Source: Trichomonas vaginalis G3 (lineage: Eukaryota; Parabasalia; Trichomonadida; Trichomonadidae). Taken from it: a DNA stretch of 64,000 bases. The DNA lies in the NCBI RefSeq assembly GCF_026262505.1, contig NC_067208.1, positions 14,579,962 to 14,643,961 of the forward strand, written 5' to 3'. The position numbers and the translations under genes were made by a program. Below the pieces are notes generated by a model. The model did not search any database, had not been told where the DNA came from, and saw nothing but the letters and a program-made list of their open reading frames with translations. This document shows positions 52,074 to 62,540 of this stretch, in pieces; positions within the stretch are counted from its first letter, which is position 1; each line of letters starts with the position of its first letter.

Positions 52074-52436
52074 CTAATGTCCGCCTAGTCTCTTACGTTT
52101 CCTGTTGAGTTCCATAGCATTCTTTAACTGGAGCTCATACATTCTGTTTCTCCTCTGGTAGAAAACATATTCTGGGTCAACTCCTGTGTTCGCGTCATCT
52201 GCATAAAGTTGTTTATATCCCACTTCAGGGTTTGTATAAAACTCTTTCCATCTCATATTTGCATACCATGGTGGCAAACCTAACGCAGCGTCATTTGACA
52301 TGGCAGTTTGCATTTGTACATCTGTTGGCACTTGACCATAGTTTGCCATTGCAGTTTGTATTCTAACTTCATTTGGAATATTCTCTGGGTTTGGTTGTCC
52401 AGGTTGCTGTGCATTTGCTAAGTTCTGTGCGTCCAT
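52074..52436 (-). CDS. Maverick small protein (120 aa)
   Basis: MDAQNLANAQQPGQPNPENI, then a duplicated unit (VRIQTAMANYGQVP and VQMQTAMSNDAALG), a Trp/Tyr segment (LPPWYANMRWKEFYTNPEVG), and a basic end with KRKRLGGH. No family is recognised. Open throughout. The basic tail could bind DNA or act as a nuclear localisation signal. Confidence 0.5.
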   Translation of the reverse strand: MDAQNLANAQQPGQPNPENIPNEVRIQTAMANYGQVPTDVQMQTAMSNDAALGLPPWYANMRWKEFYTNPEVGYKQLYADDANTGVDPEYVFYQRRNRMYELQLKNAMELNRKRKRLGGH

Positions 52437-52459
52437 TTAATATTAGATAAAAATATCTC

Positions 52460-52591
52460 TTACGAGTACATATACTGAACATTTGCAGGCATTGGTTCAT
52501 CTTCATATTCTCTGTACTTTTCTGCCACGTCAAATAAATAAATGACACAATGGAAAAAACCTAAAACAAGTAGTCCTATTTCAAACCACAT
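52460..52591 (-). CDS. Maverick single-helix membrane peptide (43 aa)
   Basis: MWFEIGLLVLGFFHCVIYLF forms one membrane helix, followed by an acidic tail (EKYREYEDEPMPANVQ). Short membrane peptides are common in DNA viruses. The small size lowers confidence. It lies between the 120-residue gene and the methyltransferase gene on the same strand. Confidence 0.4.
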   Translation of the reverse strand: MWFEIGLLVLGFFHCVIYLFDVAEKYREYEDEPMPANVQYMYS

Positions 52592-52703
52592 TTACTTACT
52601 AATAAAATTTCTTTATTGTGACACTTTCTCCGGTTTATAGGACCTCTCTCATATTCTATCTTGTCATATATAAACTCATAGTCATGTATGTCCTCTAACC
52701 ATC

Positions 52704-53393
52704 TCATAACGGTTTCCAAACACTTTTATCGGATGTAAAGTAAAAGCATGGATGGTTATGTATAACGTCTAAAGTTTCTAAAGAGTCTCTCAAAGTCCAG
52801 TCTACTTGGTATTGAAAATCCCATGTGTTATAGAACGGCGGGTCCACTATAAAGAAAACATTTTCCTTGTCTTTATATTTTTCATACAACTCTGTCCAAT
52901 GACATCTCACAAACTCTATACCCTCAATATATTTTTCTATGTCCTCTTTGAAAACATTTGTATAGTTAAGATATAAAACTTTTGACATAAGTGTTTCAAT
53001 GTCATGAACTCTTATAGCACCACTATATAATAGTCTAGCAGATATACTATCCCAGTCTATATATTCTGCTTTTTTCAAAACCTCTCTCACAATATTTTTG
53101 TTATCTAATGGTATACGTTCCATCTTACCTATAGGTATCTTTTCTTTTAACTCTTTCAATATATTGTTTGTGTCTGGTATATGTTTGAGACGGTCCATAT
53201 AGTTGTCGAAGTCATTGCATATAATCTTTGAGTCTGGGAATATTGTATGGCACAAATGGGATATATAGAAACTTCCACCGAACAAATCTACAAATGTTAG
53301 ACCATTCGGTAGTTTCTTAAGTTCTCTCAATATAATATCTTTACATCTACCCTTATTTCCAAAGAACGGTAACGGTGGTTTTGTAAAATTCAT
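52704..53393 (-). CDS. Maverick D12-class adenine-N6 DNA methyltransferase (229 aa)
   Basis: Transfers a methyl group from S-adenosylmethionine to adenine N6 in DNA, usually in GATC-like sites. The Dam/D12 motif order is visible: PLPFFGNKGRCKDIILREL (motif X), TFVDLFGGSFYISHLC (motif I, AdoMet), IICNDFDNY, and the catalytic NPPY-equivalent VDPPFYNTW (motif IV). The length is near the 230-280 usual for the family. The end may lie a little beyond 52,704, where related sequence continues. Adenine methylation occurs in Trichomonas, and Maverick-borne MTases of this class are a plausible source; that link is inference. First minus-strand gene from the right end. Confidence 0.8.
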   Translation of the reverse strand: MNFTKPPLPFFGNKGRCKDIILRELKKLPNGLTFVDLFGGSFYISHLCHTIFPDSKIICNDFDNYMDRLKHIPDTNNILKELKEKIPIGKMERIPLDNKNIVREVLKKAEYIDWDSISARLLYSGAIRVHDIETLMSKVLYLNYTNVFKEDIEKYIEGIEFVRCHWTELYEKYKDKENVFFIVDPPFYNTWDFQYQVDWTLRDSLETLDVIHNHPCFYFTSDKSVWKPL

Positions 53394-53598
53394 TTATATA
53401 TAATAATAAAAATGTTTTTACCCGAAAAGTGACAGAAAAGTGACAAAGCATGAAAACATATATAATTTGTGAAAAGCGACACATTATATAATGTTTTCGA
53501 CCCAGAAGAAGGCTTCTTCCCAGAAGCAATGGAGGAAGAAGAAGAGTCCTCCGAATTCACACCAGAAGACTAACAATTTTCCGAATAAAAACTTCATT

Positions 53599-53663
53599 TA
53601 TACTAAACATCTTCGGGGCTAGAGGGCACGAAGTGCCTGGAAGCCCCACTACCTTTTTTTTTT
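53599..53663 (-). repeat. right terminal inverted repeat of the first Maverick
   Basis: Inverse of 30,505-30,575. It ends CCCCACTACC plus a T-run. It contains GGCAC-GAA-GTGCC. The 190 bases before it are non-coding except for a short acidic C-terminal-like stretch (EAMEEEEESSEFTPED). Confidence 0.9.
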
Positions 53664-53667
53664 AATA

Positions 53668-54927
53668 ATACATATTATTATATAATTAACATATTCATAA
53701 TGTTTCACCCTTTCAAAAATATAATCCTCCTCCTCTCAAATAAACGTACATACGGGTGGCCTCTTTTTTCAAAAAATTAAAATTTGAAATTTTTGGCTCA
53801 AATATTAGAGATTTTTTCAACCTTCAACGATATATGTTGTCTATATCAGACTTCCTTTCTTTTTGATACTTAACATTGTTCCTAAATCTTAGCCGTTAAG
53901 GCTGTTCTGAAAATATTTTTTTTTCGAAAAAATTCGAAAAAAATTCTTAAAATTCAAAAATCCCTTAATTCCTGAGGATTTTGGAAAAAAGTTTTTACAT
54001 GAACATGTGTATATTATATGAAGTATATTGATAAGGTAAAAATCAAATTTTATTGCATATTCATCGAGAAAATAAACTAACGAATCCCTCAAAATTGAGA
54101 GGGTAATCCTCCTCCTCTCAAATAAACGTACATACGGGTGCACCCTTAATTTTTGAGAGAGAAAAATTAAAGAAAAATATGTATTTTGAGTGCTCTTTCC
54201 ATATTTTATTTAACTATGAAATCAAAAATTCTCCGCTTCGTGGCAATATTTTTGGAAACCCACTTTTCTAACCGTGGTTAACTCAATTTTTTGAGAACTT
54301 TGATAGGAAAACCGAACCCATTTACAGCTGGGGCGTTATATCTCGCTATCCAATCTTTTTCAGACCGTGAGAATTGCAAATTGACCGCCGGGTTACCGAA
54401 CCCACATTAATTGGTGCAATTTAAAATTTCGTCCGACAAGGCAAGATTAAATTTTAGATTTCAAGCACACAACTCTACGCTTATAATATGATCATTGCTG
54501 TAAGAAATACAACAAGGTTACGAATTTTTGAAGTCAGATTGCAATTTATTAACTCATATTTTAAAAAATTCTTTTAAAAATTCCAAATAGCAATCTCCAA
54601 ATACAAAGATATAACTAGTATTTACTATTGTTTTAAGAATCTCTTTCTCTAACGTAGATCTTTACTTATGGTTTCGTTATCTACACTTTTTCTACTAAGA
54701 ATATTCTAAACAATTAGAATAATTCAAATTCTATGATATTCTAACACTATTCCTTAAATTAAATACTAATGTAGTAGCATTTTTTTTAATTTTGATTACT
54801 TATCTTCTCTAAGATGTAACAGTATCAATGTAAATGATTATAAAAACTATAAATACTTTATGTGCAGGTGACATATCTTAAACAAGAAATTTGAGAGAGC
54901 ATCAGAAAGTGGTAAGTGTGCCCATAA
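53668..54927. other. intergenic region right of the first Maverick
   Basis: About 1.26 kb. It contains two 37-bp direct repeats (listed separately). A GC-richer stretch at 54,230-54,440 includes ACCGAACCCA twice and looks like a decayed repeat. Otherwise AT-rich. Confidence 0.5.
53722..54140. repeat. pair of 37-bp direct repeats, 382 bp apart
   Basis: TAATCCTCCTCCTCTCAAAT and the following 17 bases up to CATACGGGTG occur identically at 53,722-53,758 and 54,104-54,140. The second copy continues into CACCCTTAAT. They may be ends of a truncated repeat element or a fragment of a longer tandem duplication. Confidence 0.85.
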
Positions 54928-55707
54928 TTATGGTGATTGAATCTCATAAGATTCGCGTTTCGTGCAAAAGTCATCATTTGTTTTACAATTTTCAATAAGT
55001 TCTGTACTATCTTCGGAAGATCGCGATACCTTTTGATTTGTAGATGTTTCAGATTTTATCGATGCAAGAGATATTTGTTGATTTGCTATAAGGTTATAAC
55101 CTTTCATTTTGCCATAAAAGTAAGGTGGGATGCGTTCAATTTCTTCGAAGTAATAATCAGGATCCTCAAATATAGCATCGTATAAATCTGAATCTATGAA
55201 TTCTGGATGAACTTTATTTAGATATTTGTTTTTTATGAACTTAATCTCTGATTGAAGACACGGCATAACATCGGCAATACAATTAGTGAGAGCGATAATA
55301 CTTTGATTTATACATTCTTTATAACAGAAAAATAGAACACTTTTGAAAATGATATTATGTAAGTGTTTTTTGTAGTTTGCAAAGAATTCATCCATAGATT
55401 TTTTAGATTCGTCTTCAATGTTAGCAAAATCTTTTATGAATTCTTCCTTTTCTTCTTTTGAAAACTTGCTCAAATCAACATAGAGGATCATTCCTTCATA
55501 GAAACTTTGAGAATGACCATAGAACCAGGCAAAATCTTTGCCTGATACAGTAAAACCAATAAGATACAACAAGTATCCAATATTAGCTACGGGACCTGAA
55601 TAATCTATTGCTTCGTTAATATCATAAGAGCACTCGTTGGCAATGTCGTCATAAAGTTTGTTGTTTTCTTCCCAGAATGTAGAATGATGCCAATAGCCGC
55701 CTAGCAT
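54928..55707 (-). CDS. unrecognised host protein (259 aa)
   Basis: Starts MLGGYWHHSTFWEENNKLYD. It is rich in Asp/Glu, Tyr and Phe. Two segments look like conserved cores: GPVANIGYLLYLIGFTVSGK with FAWFYGHSQSFYEGMILYVD, and the long helix around CLQSEIKFIKNKYLNKVHP. A hydrophobic helix (FKSVLFFCYKECINQSIIAL) is present but amphipathic. The last 50 residues are Ser/Thr/Glu-rich and disordered. No family is recognised. The composition is host-like. The gene lies between two Mavericks but shows no relation to their genes, so it is most likely a host or trichomonad-specific gene. Confidence 0.65.
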   Translation of the reverse strand: MLGGYWHHSTFWEENNKLYDDIANECSYDINEAIDYSGPVANIGYLLYLIGFTVSGKDFAWFYGHSQSFYEGMILYVDLSKFSKEEKEEFIKDFANIEDESKKSMDEFFANYKKHLHNIIFKSVLFFCYKECINQSIIALTNCIADVMPCLQSEIKFIKNKYLNKVHPEFIDSDLYDAIFEDPDYYFEEIERIPPYFYGKMKGYNLIANQQISLASIKSETSTNQKVSRSSEDSTELIENCKTNDDFCTKRESYEIQSP

Positions 55708-57713
55708 TAAGAATTTTAATTGTCACTTTTAAAATTTAATTATGAAATGAATGAAGATTTTCAACATATATATAAAAGGTGACCAAACTATTTTTTGAAA
55801 GTCCGCCATAACTTTAATGGTACTATTTCAGCGTGTACAATGAATACAAAAATTCTAAGAGTGCCACATAAAATAGTACTTTAGACTTGAGTTAATGCTA
55901 CCAAGCAAATGTTAAAAAGATGACTTTAGTGTTTTGATAATCAAAGATTAAAATCATTATTGTCTAAATCAATAATCATAACGACAGAAGTTAATGTTTT
56001 TTCATCAGTGCTTTAAATCCACTTTTAAAAGTATACCTCAAAAATCAAAATATCAAAAAAAATTGGCCGATAGGTTTGGCTTTAATTTTTGTCTGCTTTT
56101 ATGATTTGATATGGGTGTTATAATTTTAAAAGTTGAGCCAAATTCACCAATAGATTTTTGAGATTTGCAAATACTCAATAATTTTCAGCGTGTTATCTTT
56201 TATTAAAAGAACTATTTGGTTTCAGTATCATATAAATTGATATTTACTTTCTATTTGAACCTTCATTTAGCTAATGATTTAGTAATACAGATTTCATCTA
56301 GTCCTTATAAGAGAATTTTGAATTTGTTATAATAAAAAAACAAACAGATATAGCTTACACTTCTATAATAAAGATACCTTTTATAGAAATCAGTATGAAA
56401 TGTGTTTTGGCTTATTGGAAGCATATCAGACATAATCGCCATAATCAAAAAATCTATATACCCAATAAGTAATAAATTTGTCGATATAGATTTTCCATAA
56501 AATTAGTTTTTAGTCTGATCTTAAAATAAATTTAATTTTTTATAAAAAAAATCACATTTAAAAGTATCTTTTTAGTAGCTCGAAATCCTGTTGGTGGATT
56601 TGGGGCGTACTTCAAAATTAGCTTTTCTTCTACATATGCAAGCTATATTTTAAATATGGGGCAAATCGGATCGGCAAAAGGAGTTTAGTTACCTTTTATA
56701 TATATAATAAATTAATAATGCAAAATTTTCAACCCTGAAGAGATAATGTGATTGCCCGATTCTATCAAGTTAGTTGAAAATTTTTTACCGAAAAGATTAC
56801 TCATTTCTTTTAAATATTATTGTTTTATAATTTTTTTATTTTCTTTAATGTTTATTTGAAGACTTCAATAAACGTTCTCATTCTTTGTGTGACGTTATGC
56901 AGCTTCTTTGCAAGAATATCAAACTTATGTATTCTTATGTCATCAATTTTGTTCAATTAATTTACACTTTCTGTCCTCTGTTCAATCATAATGTTTTGTA
57001 ATTATGCTTTTCATTTAAATTCATTAAAAAGATAAATTTCGACATTTAAAAATCTGTCCTCTTTGAAAAATTTTGAATATTATTCCGCCAATTTTTTTAA
57101 ATATTTGCTTCTTAGGTTCAAGCTTAATGATGATCAAATACATGAAATTATTCAACAGAAAAGAATTGTTATGCTATTTTATAAATGCTCAGATATGCGA
57201 TTAAAGTTTATGTATGTTTGTATGTAACTATATTTGTTTAGAAATAAAATTAAACTGGGGAAATTAAGTATGTTTTTAGGCTTCTATGAGGTGCCACTTA
57301 ATCCATATGTTTAAAGGCTGTTTTTCAATGATGCTTCACACCAGTTGTCATAAATTTGAATTAAAGTCAGATTTATACATATTTTAATTGTAATTTTTGC
57401 TAAAAATGATTATATTCCATACATATACGATTTGTGTTAATATTAATTTGTGTTCAATTCAATTTTGTGCAAGAATTCCAAAATATGTTAAACTCCTTTT
57501 CTTTTGTAAAGTCTCTTATTCAAATTTTTGATAGAGGTTCACTCAATATTGAGGCAGAAAAACGATAGGGAGACTTTACGTAGGAAAATGTGTTTAGATT
57601 CTAATTTAATTGTGGCTGCATTCGATCTATAAAAATATATTTCTAATGTTTAATGTTATTTTGTCAGAATCGTAGCAATTCTTGTCCTTCCAAAAAAAAA
57701 AATAAAAATAAAA
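55708..57713. other. intergenic region of about 2 kb
   Basis: AT-rich with no supported gene. A perfect Inr-like TCACTTTT on the plus strand at about 55,723-55,730 is followed only by a short frame, so it is probably by chance or belongs to a lost gene. Confidence 0.5.
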
Positions 57714-58152
57714 ATCGTTTGCAATTCAAAATTGAAACAAAAAAAATTATTTGCACTTTCCCTGACAGTAAATATAAAAAAAGAATTTTACAGAGGTGTG
57801 GTTGTTTATTCTTAAATAAAGAAAGTTTATTATAAGTAGTTTCTTCCATTCTACTGGAAAATATAGTTAAACTTTTGAAATTGGCTGGGATTCCAAAAAT
57901 CAATTTGAAATTTCGCCTCTACTCTTCGTTTTTGGCGTTGGGGATATAACAGTGGGGCATGGAGAAGCCTTACTTCTTCTTGATGGCTTCGAAAATACAT
58001 TTACTGGGTAGGTGTGAGACGCATTCCATTGGTCATGGTCTTACTTTTGAGAAGTTTATTTTTTTTACACCTCTGAAAATTCTTTTTTTTATTATCATTT
58101 ACTGTCGTGAAAGGTGCAATAATCTTTATTTCAATTTTGAAGTCCAAACGAT
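57714..58152. repeat. imperfect inverted repeat, arms about 87 bp
   Basis: The left arm (57,714-57,800) and the inverse of the right arm (58,067-58,152) share ATCGTTTG, TTCAAAATTGAAA, TTATTTGCACTTTC-like and GACAGTAAAT words and AAAAGAATTTT-CAGAGGTGT. Roughly three quarters of positions agree, with a few gaps. The arms enclose about 265 bp. This could be a degenerate transposon with long ends or a large structured transcript. Confidence 0.6.
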
Positions 58153-58157
58153 TAAAG

Positions 58158-58460
58158 AAATTATTTGCAATTTGGCCGGGGGCAAGCCCCGGCCAAATTG
58201 CAAATAATTTTTTAAATTCTCAGACATACGATTATTTTTGATTCAAATGCTGTTCGGCATTAAAAGCAAAAATAATCATATACATGAGAATTACACTTTT
58301 CCGACATTTTTTGGGTCGCTTCGCGCCCCTGACAAAACGTCGGAAAAGTGTAAATTTCAATAAAATGACTAAAAAGGTAGTTTTTATTTTTGTTTTCCCC
58401 ACTGTGGGGATTCACCGGAAGGGGTGGGGAGCTCTCAATTTCCTTATCGTTCCCCACTTT
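58158..58460. repeat. cluster of GC-rich hairpins
   Basis: A perfect palindrome with 24-bp arms and a 5-base loop (58,158-58,210, arms with GGCCGGGG), a 15-bp inverted repeat at 58,291-58,305 and 58,339-58,353 with an inner GC hairpin, and CCCCAC-T-GTGGGG at 58,397-58,409 with a second GTGGGGA/TTCCCCAC pair near 58,424-58,458. They stand about 320 bp left of the second Maverick. Confidence 0.85.
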
Positions 58461-58776
58461 TAGCAAGCTTATGGTATTCAATGATAACATATATCAAAAG
58501 AATATGTAGTAACATGTTTATTAATAATAAAATTATGGATCACTTATTATTAGATTTTGTCAAAAAGTAACTTTTTCATTTTTCTTTGTTGAAAAAATAA
58601 CTCAATCAGGGAGAAGTAAAAGTCATGTTTACTAATATAAATAATATACTATACTAATATCCTACAACATGACAGAGCCCGTTTGTTTATAGGACGAATT
58701 ATGTCGTTCAAAGTTGATAATAGTGAAATTTACAAATAACGTTATAGAAATGCAACACCCTACGTAATAATATAAT
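58461..58776. other. spacer left of the second Maverick
   Basis: AT-rich DNA with no recognised gene. It ends TAATATAATA before the A-run of the element. Confidence 0.5.
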
Positions 58777-59123
58777 AAAAAAAAAAGGTAGTGGGGCTTC
58801 CAGGGGCTGCGCCCCTTCTAGCCCCTAAGAAATTTTGCCCAAGACCCAAGAGGAGGACCGAACCCCAGCCGACCAGCCGTTGACTTTTTTGTAGAGCACT
58901 CAAAATAGTATAACTTTGTCCGGACAAGTAAGGGTCTATCGTCGCTACAGGAAAAGTTACAGGCGTTCCAAGGAAGTATACTTTGAGAAGACTTTCCCCC
59001 TTATAGAATGAGATAGGACGGTTATTTTACAAAACTGACAACACTTTGACCGAGTAGTTTTTTGTGCTGAACAAAAAGTGTCATATAAACATCTGTCAAA
59101 AACCGTTTTTTACTTCACTTAAA

Positions 59124-62100
59124 ATGCCACGTAAGCTACGTAAGAATATACGTAAGAGGAAGGGAGCATTGAAACATCCAATAGTAAAACTGACACCACA
59201 ACAACAGTTGCAACAACAAATGATGAATGACCCCACTATGTTGCAACAAATGTCAAGCAACCCTATGCTTTTAAACCGAGTTATTGGTGCACAGAGTGGA
59301 GGTTTAAGAGCGGCACTTTTAGCGAAAATGGCAGGCTATGGTGGAGCTGCAGACGGAACAGCTTATAACCCTCAAAGTCAAATGAATTTGAGTTCACTCA
59401 AAAATCAAATAACAGATGTCAAAAAGTCAAACATAGACATACAGAAACAAATAAGTGAAAACGAAAAGAAACTAGAATATGACAGACACACAAAGAAACT
59501 CAATGAGTTAAACGTAGAGAAAAAGAAGAAAGAAGAACAACTGAAAGAACTAAGTACAGAGGAATATGCGAAAAAAGTGTCAGAAAAAGCAGCAGAAGTA
59601 GCAAAAATGGAACAAGATGTTATAAATTTGAAAAACCATACTACTCAATATAAAGTACTGAAAGATGAAGAAATAAAACAAAAAGCCCTGAAGACATATA
59701 TGGATAGCGATGAGTATAAAAAAGAAGTTGAAGCAAATGTAAAGGCAGAAAAACTTTTACAGTTGCAAAACCAAACCGTACAGTATGAAAACTTAGCACA
59801 AGAAAGTAAAAATAACGACGCAGCCATGCAAAAGGCAATGAAAAGTGCAGAATATATAAAAGCTAATAATGACTGGTTAGATGCCCAAGCCAACGCCAAA
59901 GCAGCCCAACTTATAGGGTCAATAAGGACAAAAATACAAGCGGATGAAGACAGTTCAAATGAAGCTTTAATGAATGCTGACTTTAAGAACGCCTTCGAAG
60001 CTCTTCATAGTAAGGTGAAACTAGTGAACGACTTCTCATCTGGAAAGAAACTGAAGTCTGAAGGTTTCGACAACGAGTTAAGAGAAGTAGCACAAAATAT
60101 GACGAAAATAACAGATGCAGCAACGAGACAGGCAGTTCAAAGTGCCTATGACGCCGTTAGAGCAACTGTTGTGGAAAGTCAAGAAAAAGAGTTACAACAG
60201 ACCAAAACAGACTAGTAAATGCTTTCTTAAAACGAAAAGTCAGGTAGGACATTATGCTGCAGATGGAACATATGTGCCAGCTGGTGGAACTTATATACCA
60301 CCAAACCCTCCAAGAGAAGCACCTGCACCAGGACTACCTAAAACATTTACATCGTCACATGGACACAGACACAGGCATGCACCAAAACCAACACAACAAC
60401 CAACACAACAACCAACACAACAACCACAACAACAACCAACACAACAACCAACACAACAACCAACAGTTCAAAACACTGCACCACAACCAACAGTTCAAAA
60501 TCCAGCACACAACCAACAGTTCAAAACACTGCACCACAACCAACAGTTCAAAACACTGCACCACAACCAACAGTTCAAAACACTGCACCACAAACAGAGC
60601 AAGGACATAAAAGAAGTAGAGAACAAAAACCAAGAATTCTTAAAAATGCTTAAGGAAAATTATGGTTACCCAGATACTCTTGACTTTAGTGACAGATATA
60701 AAGAAGCTATTAGAAAGTTCAAGGAAGGAAATACTGACCCGAACCTATTTAGCTTTATGGTTCAGCACCAAAATGGGATATAATTTCAAACCTGGAAAAA
60801 CAAGCTCGCTAAGGGATATGATTTAATGCATATCATCCAAATGACATGGATGAATTTACTCCGAGATATTTGGTGTCAGAGATAAATGATATTCAACTAT
60901 CTTCATGAAACGCGTAAAAAATAGAGACGGAACGAAAGAAGAAAGGGTTATGAATGCGGATGCTTAAATAGGGAACTTGTTAAAAACGGTCTCGGAATAT
61001 ATGAAAATGCCAGCAGATGAGGTACAAGAAACTCCACAGGAAGAAGTTCAAATACAACCAGACATGGAAGAAATAGTTCAGCAACAACAGCTAGAAGAGC
61101 CTGAAGGAAACGAACAAGTCCCTCTTTGGAAACTAACTTCACAGAACTAGATGAAGATTGGAACAGCCGAAAAATCTTGACCCTCAAAAGAGTATGCGGA
61201 GAATATGGAATCTTTCAAGAGTCTAAGAAAAATTCGGCTGACATAGTAGAAGAATATCGAAAAAATGTTCGCCGACATACAAAAGACTCCAACATCAGAT
61301 GAAAATATTCAGCATAGAATGGAATACTGAAAGAAAATGTACGCAAATACAATAACCCTTTTTACTTACGACCATATAACGTTCAATTTTGGCTGAACTC
61401 GGTGAAAATAAAAGGTTAAATTTCAACAAAACATATAGAAATGAAACATTGTTTAAAGTTCATTCAGAACCTAACCAATGGAAACAAACCTACTTTTGTT
61501 TCTGCAGACTATGGAACTACAATGAGATGGGGTCATAAAGCTAATCCGGATAGGTGGTTCATAAACTTACAACCACAATTCCAAGAAGTTGTAGACGCAA
61601 TGGAAGTGAATGGTGAACCAGATATAGCTGGTATTTTCAGCGCGGCTTTAATGCCATTGAAAGATATGAAACATGCAGATATTTTGGACCAGTATGAAAT
61701 GAACATGGCTGAAGGAAATATAACACCTGACGTTTTAGAACATTTATCTCAAAGAACTACACAGAACCATAGAGATGGTATATTTGGTGAAGAGTTTAGA
61801 AAGAAAGTTAGGGAGAGAGAAGGAAGAGAACCTATTGTACATGACCTTGCAAACGAAAGTTTACAAAATGTCATAAAAACTTACTTTGCAGACAATGAAC
61901 TGAGAAGGGATGAATATTTAAGAAAACTCAAATGGACAGTACCAAATGAAATGTTAGTATTGAAAAACATGTTCCTTGACAAAATAAAACCAACTACAGA
62001 AATAAATGACGCAAGACTGAAACGTTGGGTAAAAGCTTTCCCATTCACAAAAGATATTATTGGTTACATGGAAAGAAAACCAGAATGGCTACAAAAACAT

Positions 62101-62376
62101 ATATTTGGAAACGAGCATATTCCATATGGACAAGCTATATTTGAAGAGCTTGAACCGGAAACTCAGGAAAGAGTCATGCAAACAATACGCGAAGACTCAA
62201 ATACAAACTATGACAAAATCTTTCTAAGATATAGGTTACCTGAGATGGGCGACCAGAGCCCAAAGGCAAAAAGGACATGGGAAATTTACAACATACTAGG
62301 TGAACATGAGGCAAAGATGCAACAACTTGAAGCAGAGGGCAAGTTACCAAAAAGCGACACCAAAGAAGAAGAGTAG
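59124..62376 (+). pseudogene. second Maverick: large coiled-coil, Gln/Pro-repeat protein, broken
   Basis: Counterpart of the gene at 30,787 in the first element, with the same basic N terminus (MPRKLRKNIRKRKG), coiled coil, PTQQ/PTVQNTAPQ repeat zone (about 60,385-60,590, different unit number) and C-terminal part (up to KSDTKEEE near 62,376). Broken. Confidence 0.8.
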
Positions 62377-62540
62377 AACAAAGTGAAAGTAGTGAAGAAG
62401 TAACTTCATCTAGTGAAAGTAGTGGCAATGAAGGAAAAAGAAGAGTTAAAAACTCAGTCAGGAAGAAAAGTAAAGCTTGGTCCGAGTGGGTTCTATTATG
62501 ACATATAAATCCAACTATTCTATATTTTTACCCATATGAA

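Larger units (their letters stand above)
30501..53667 (+). mobile_element. Maverick/Polinton-type element, complete end to end (about 23.2 kb), broken
   Basis: Both ends are present: an A-run followed by GGTAGTGGGG on the left and its inverse on the right, bordered by candidate 5-bp TAATA target duplications (30,501-30,505 and 53,663-53,667). The A/T-rich edge leaves the exact boundary uncertain by a few bases. Parts in order: large Gln/Pro-rich virion-type protein, major capsid, small protein, candidate minor capsid, SF3 helicase, small proteins, packaging ATPase, KilA-N protein, tRNA-like sequence and repeat arrays, MSV199/T5orf172 protein, Pro/Gln-rich protein, more small proteins, integrase, fibre-like protein, methyltransferase. 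It is a fossil with more than a dozen breaks, but near-intact ends and several open genes suggest that it is not very old. No family-B polymerase or adenovirus-type protease is recognised. Confidence 0.9.

Noticed and set aside
29940-54148. TTAAGGGTGCAC near 29,940 and its inverse near 54,148 as ends of an outer transposon containing the Maverick
   Set aside because: The matching stretch is only about 12-14 bp and no target duplication is seen. It is mentioned only as a weak hint.
57959-58207. 82-residue frame beginning MEKPYFFLMASKIHLLG
   Set aside because: It runs through the inverted repeat arm and the palindrome, and has no family features.
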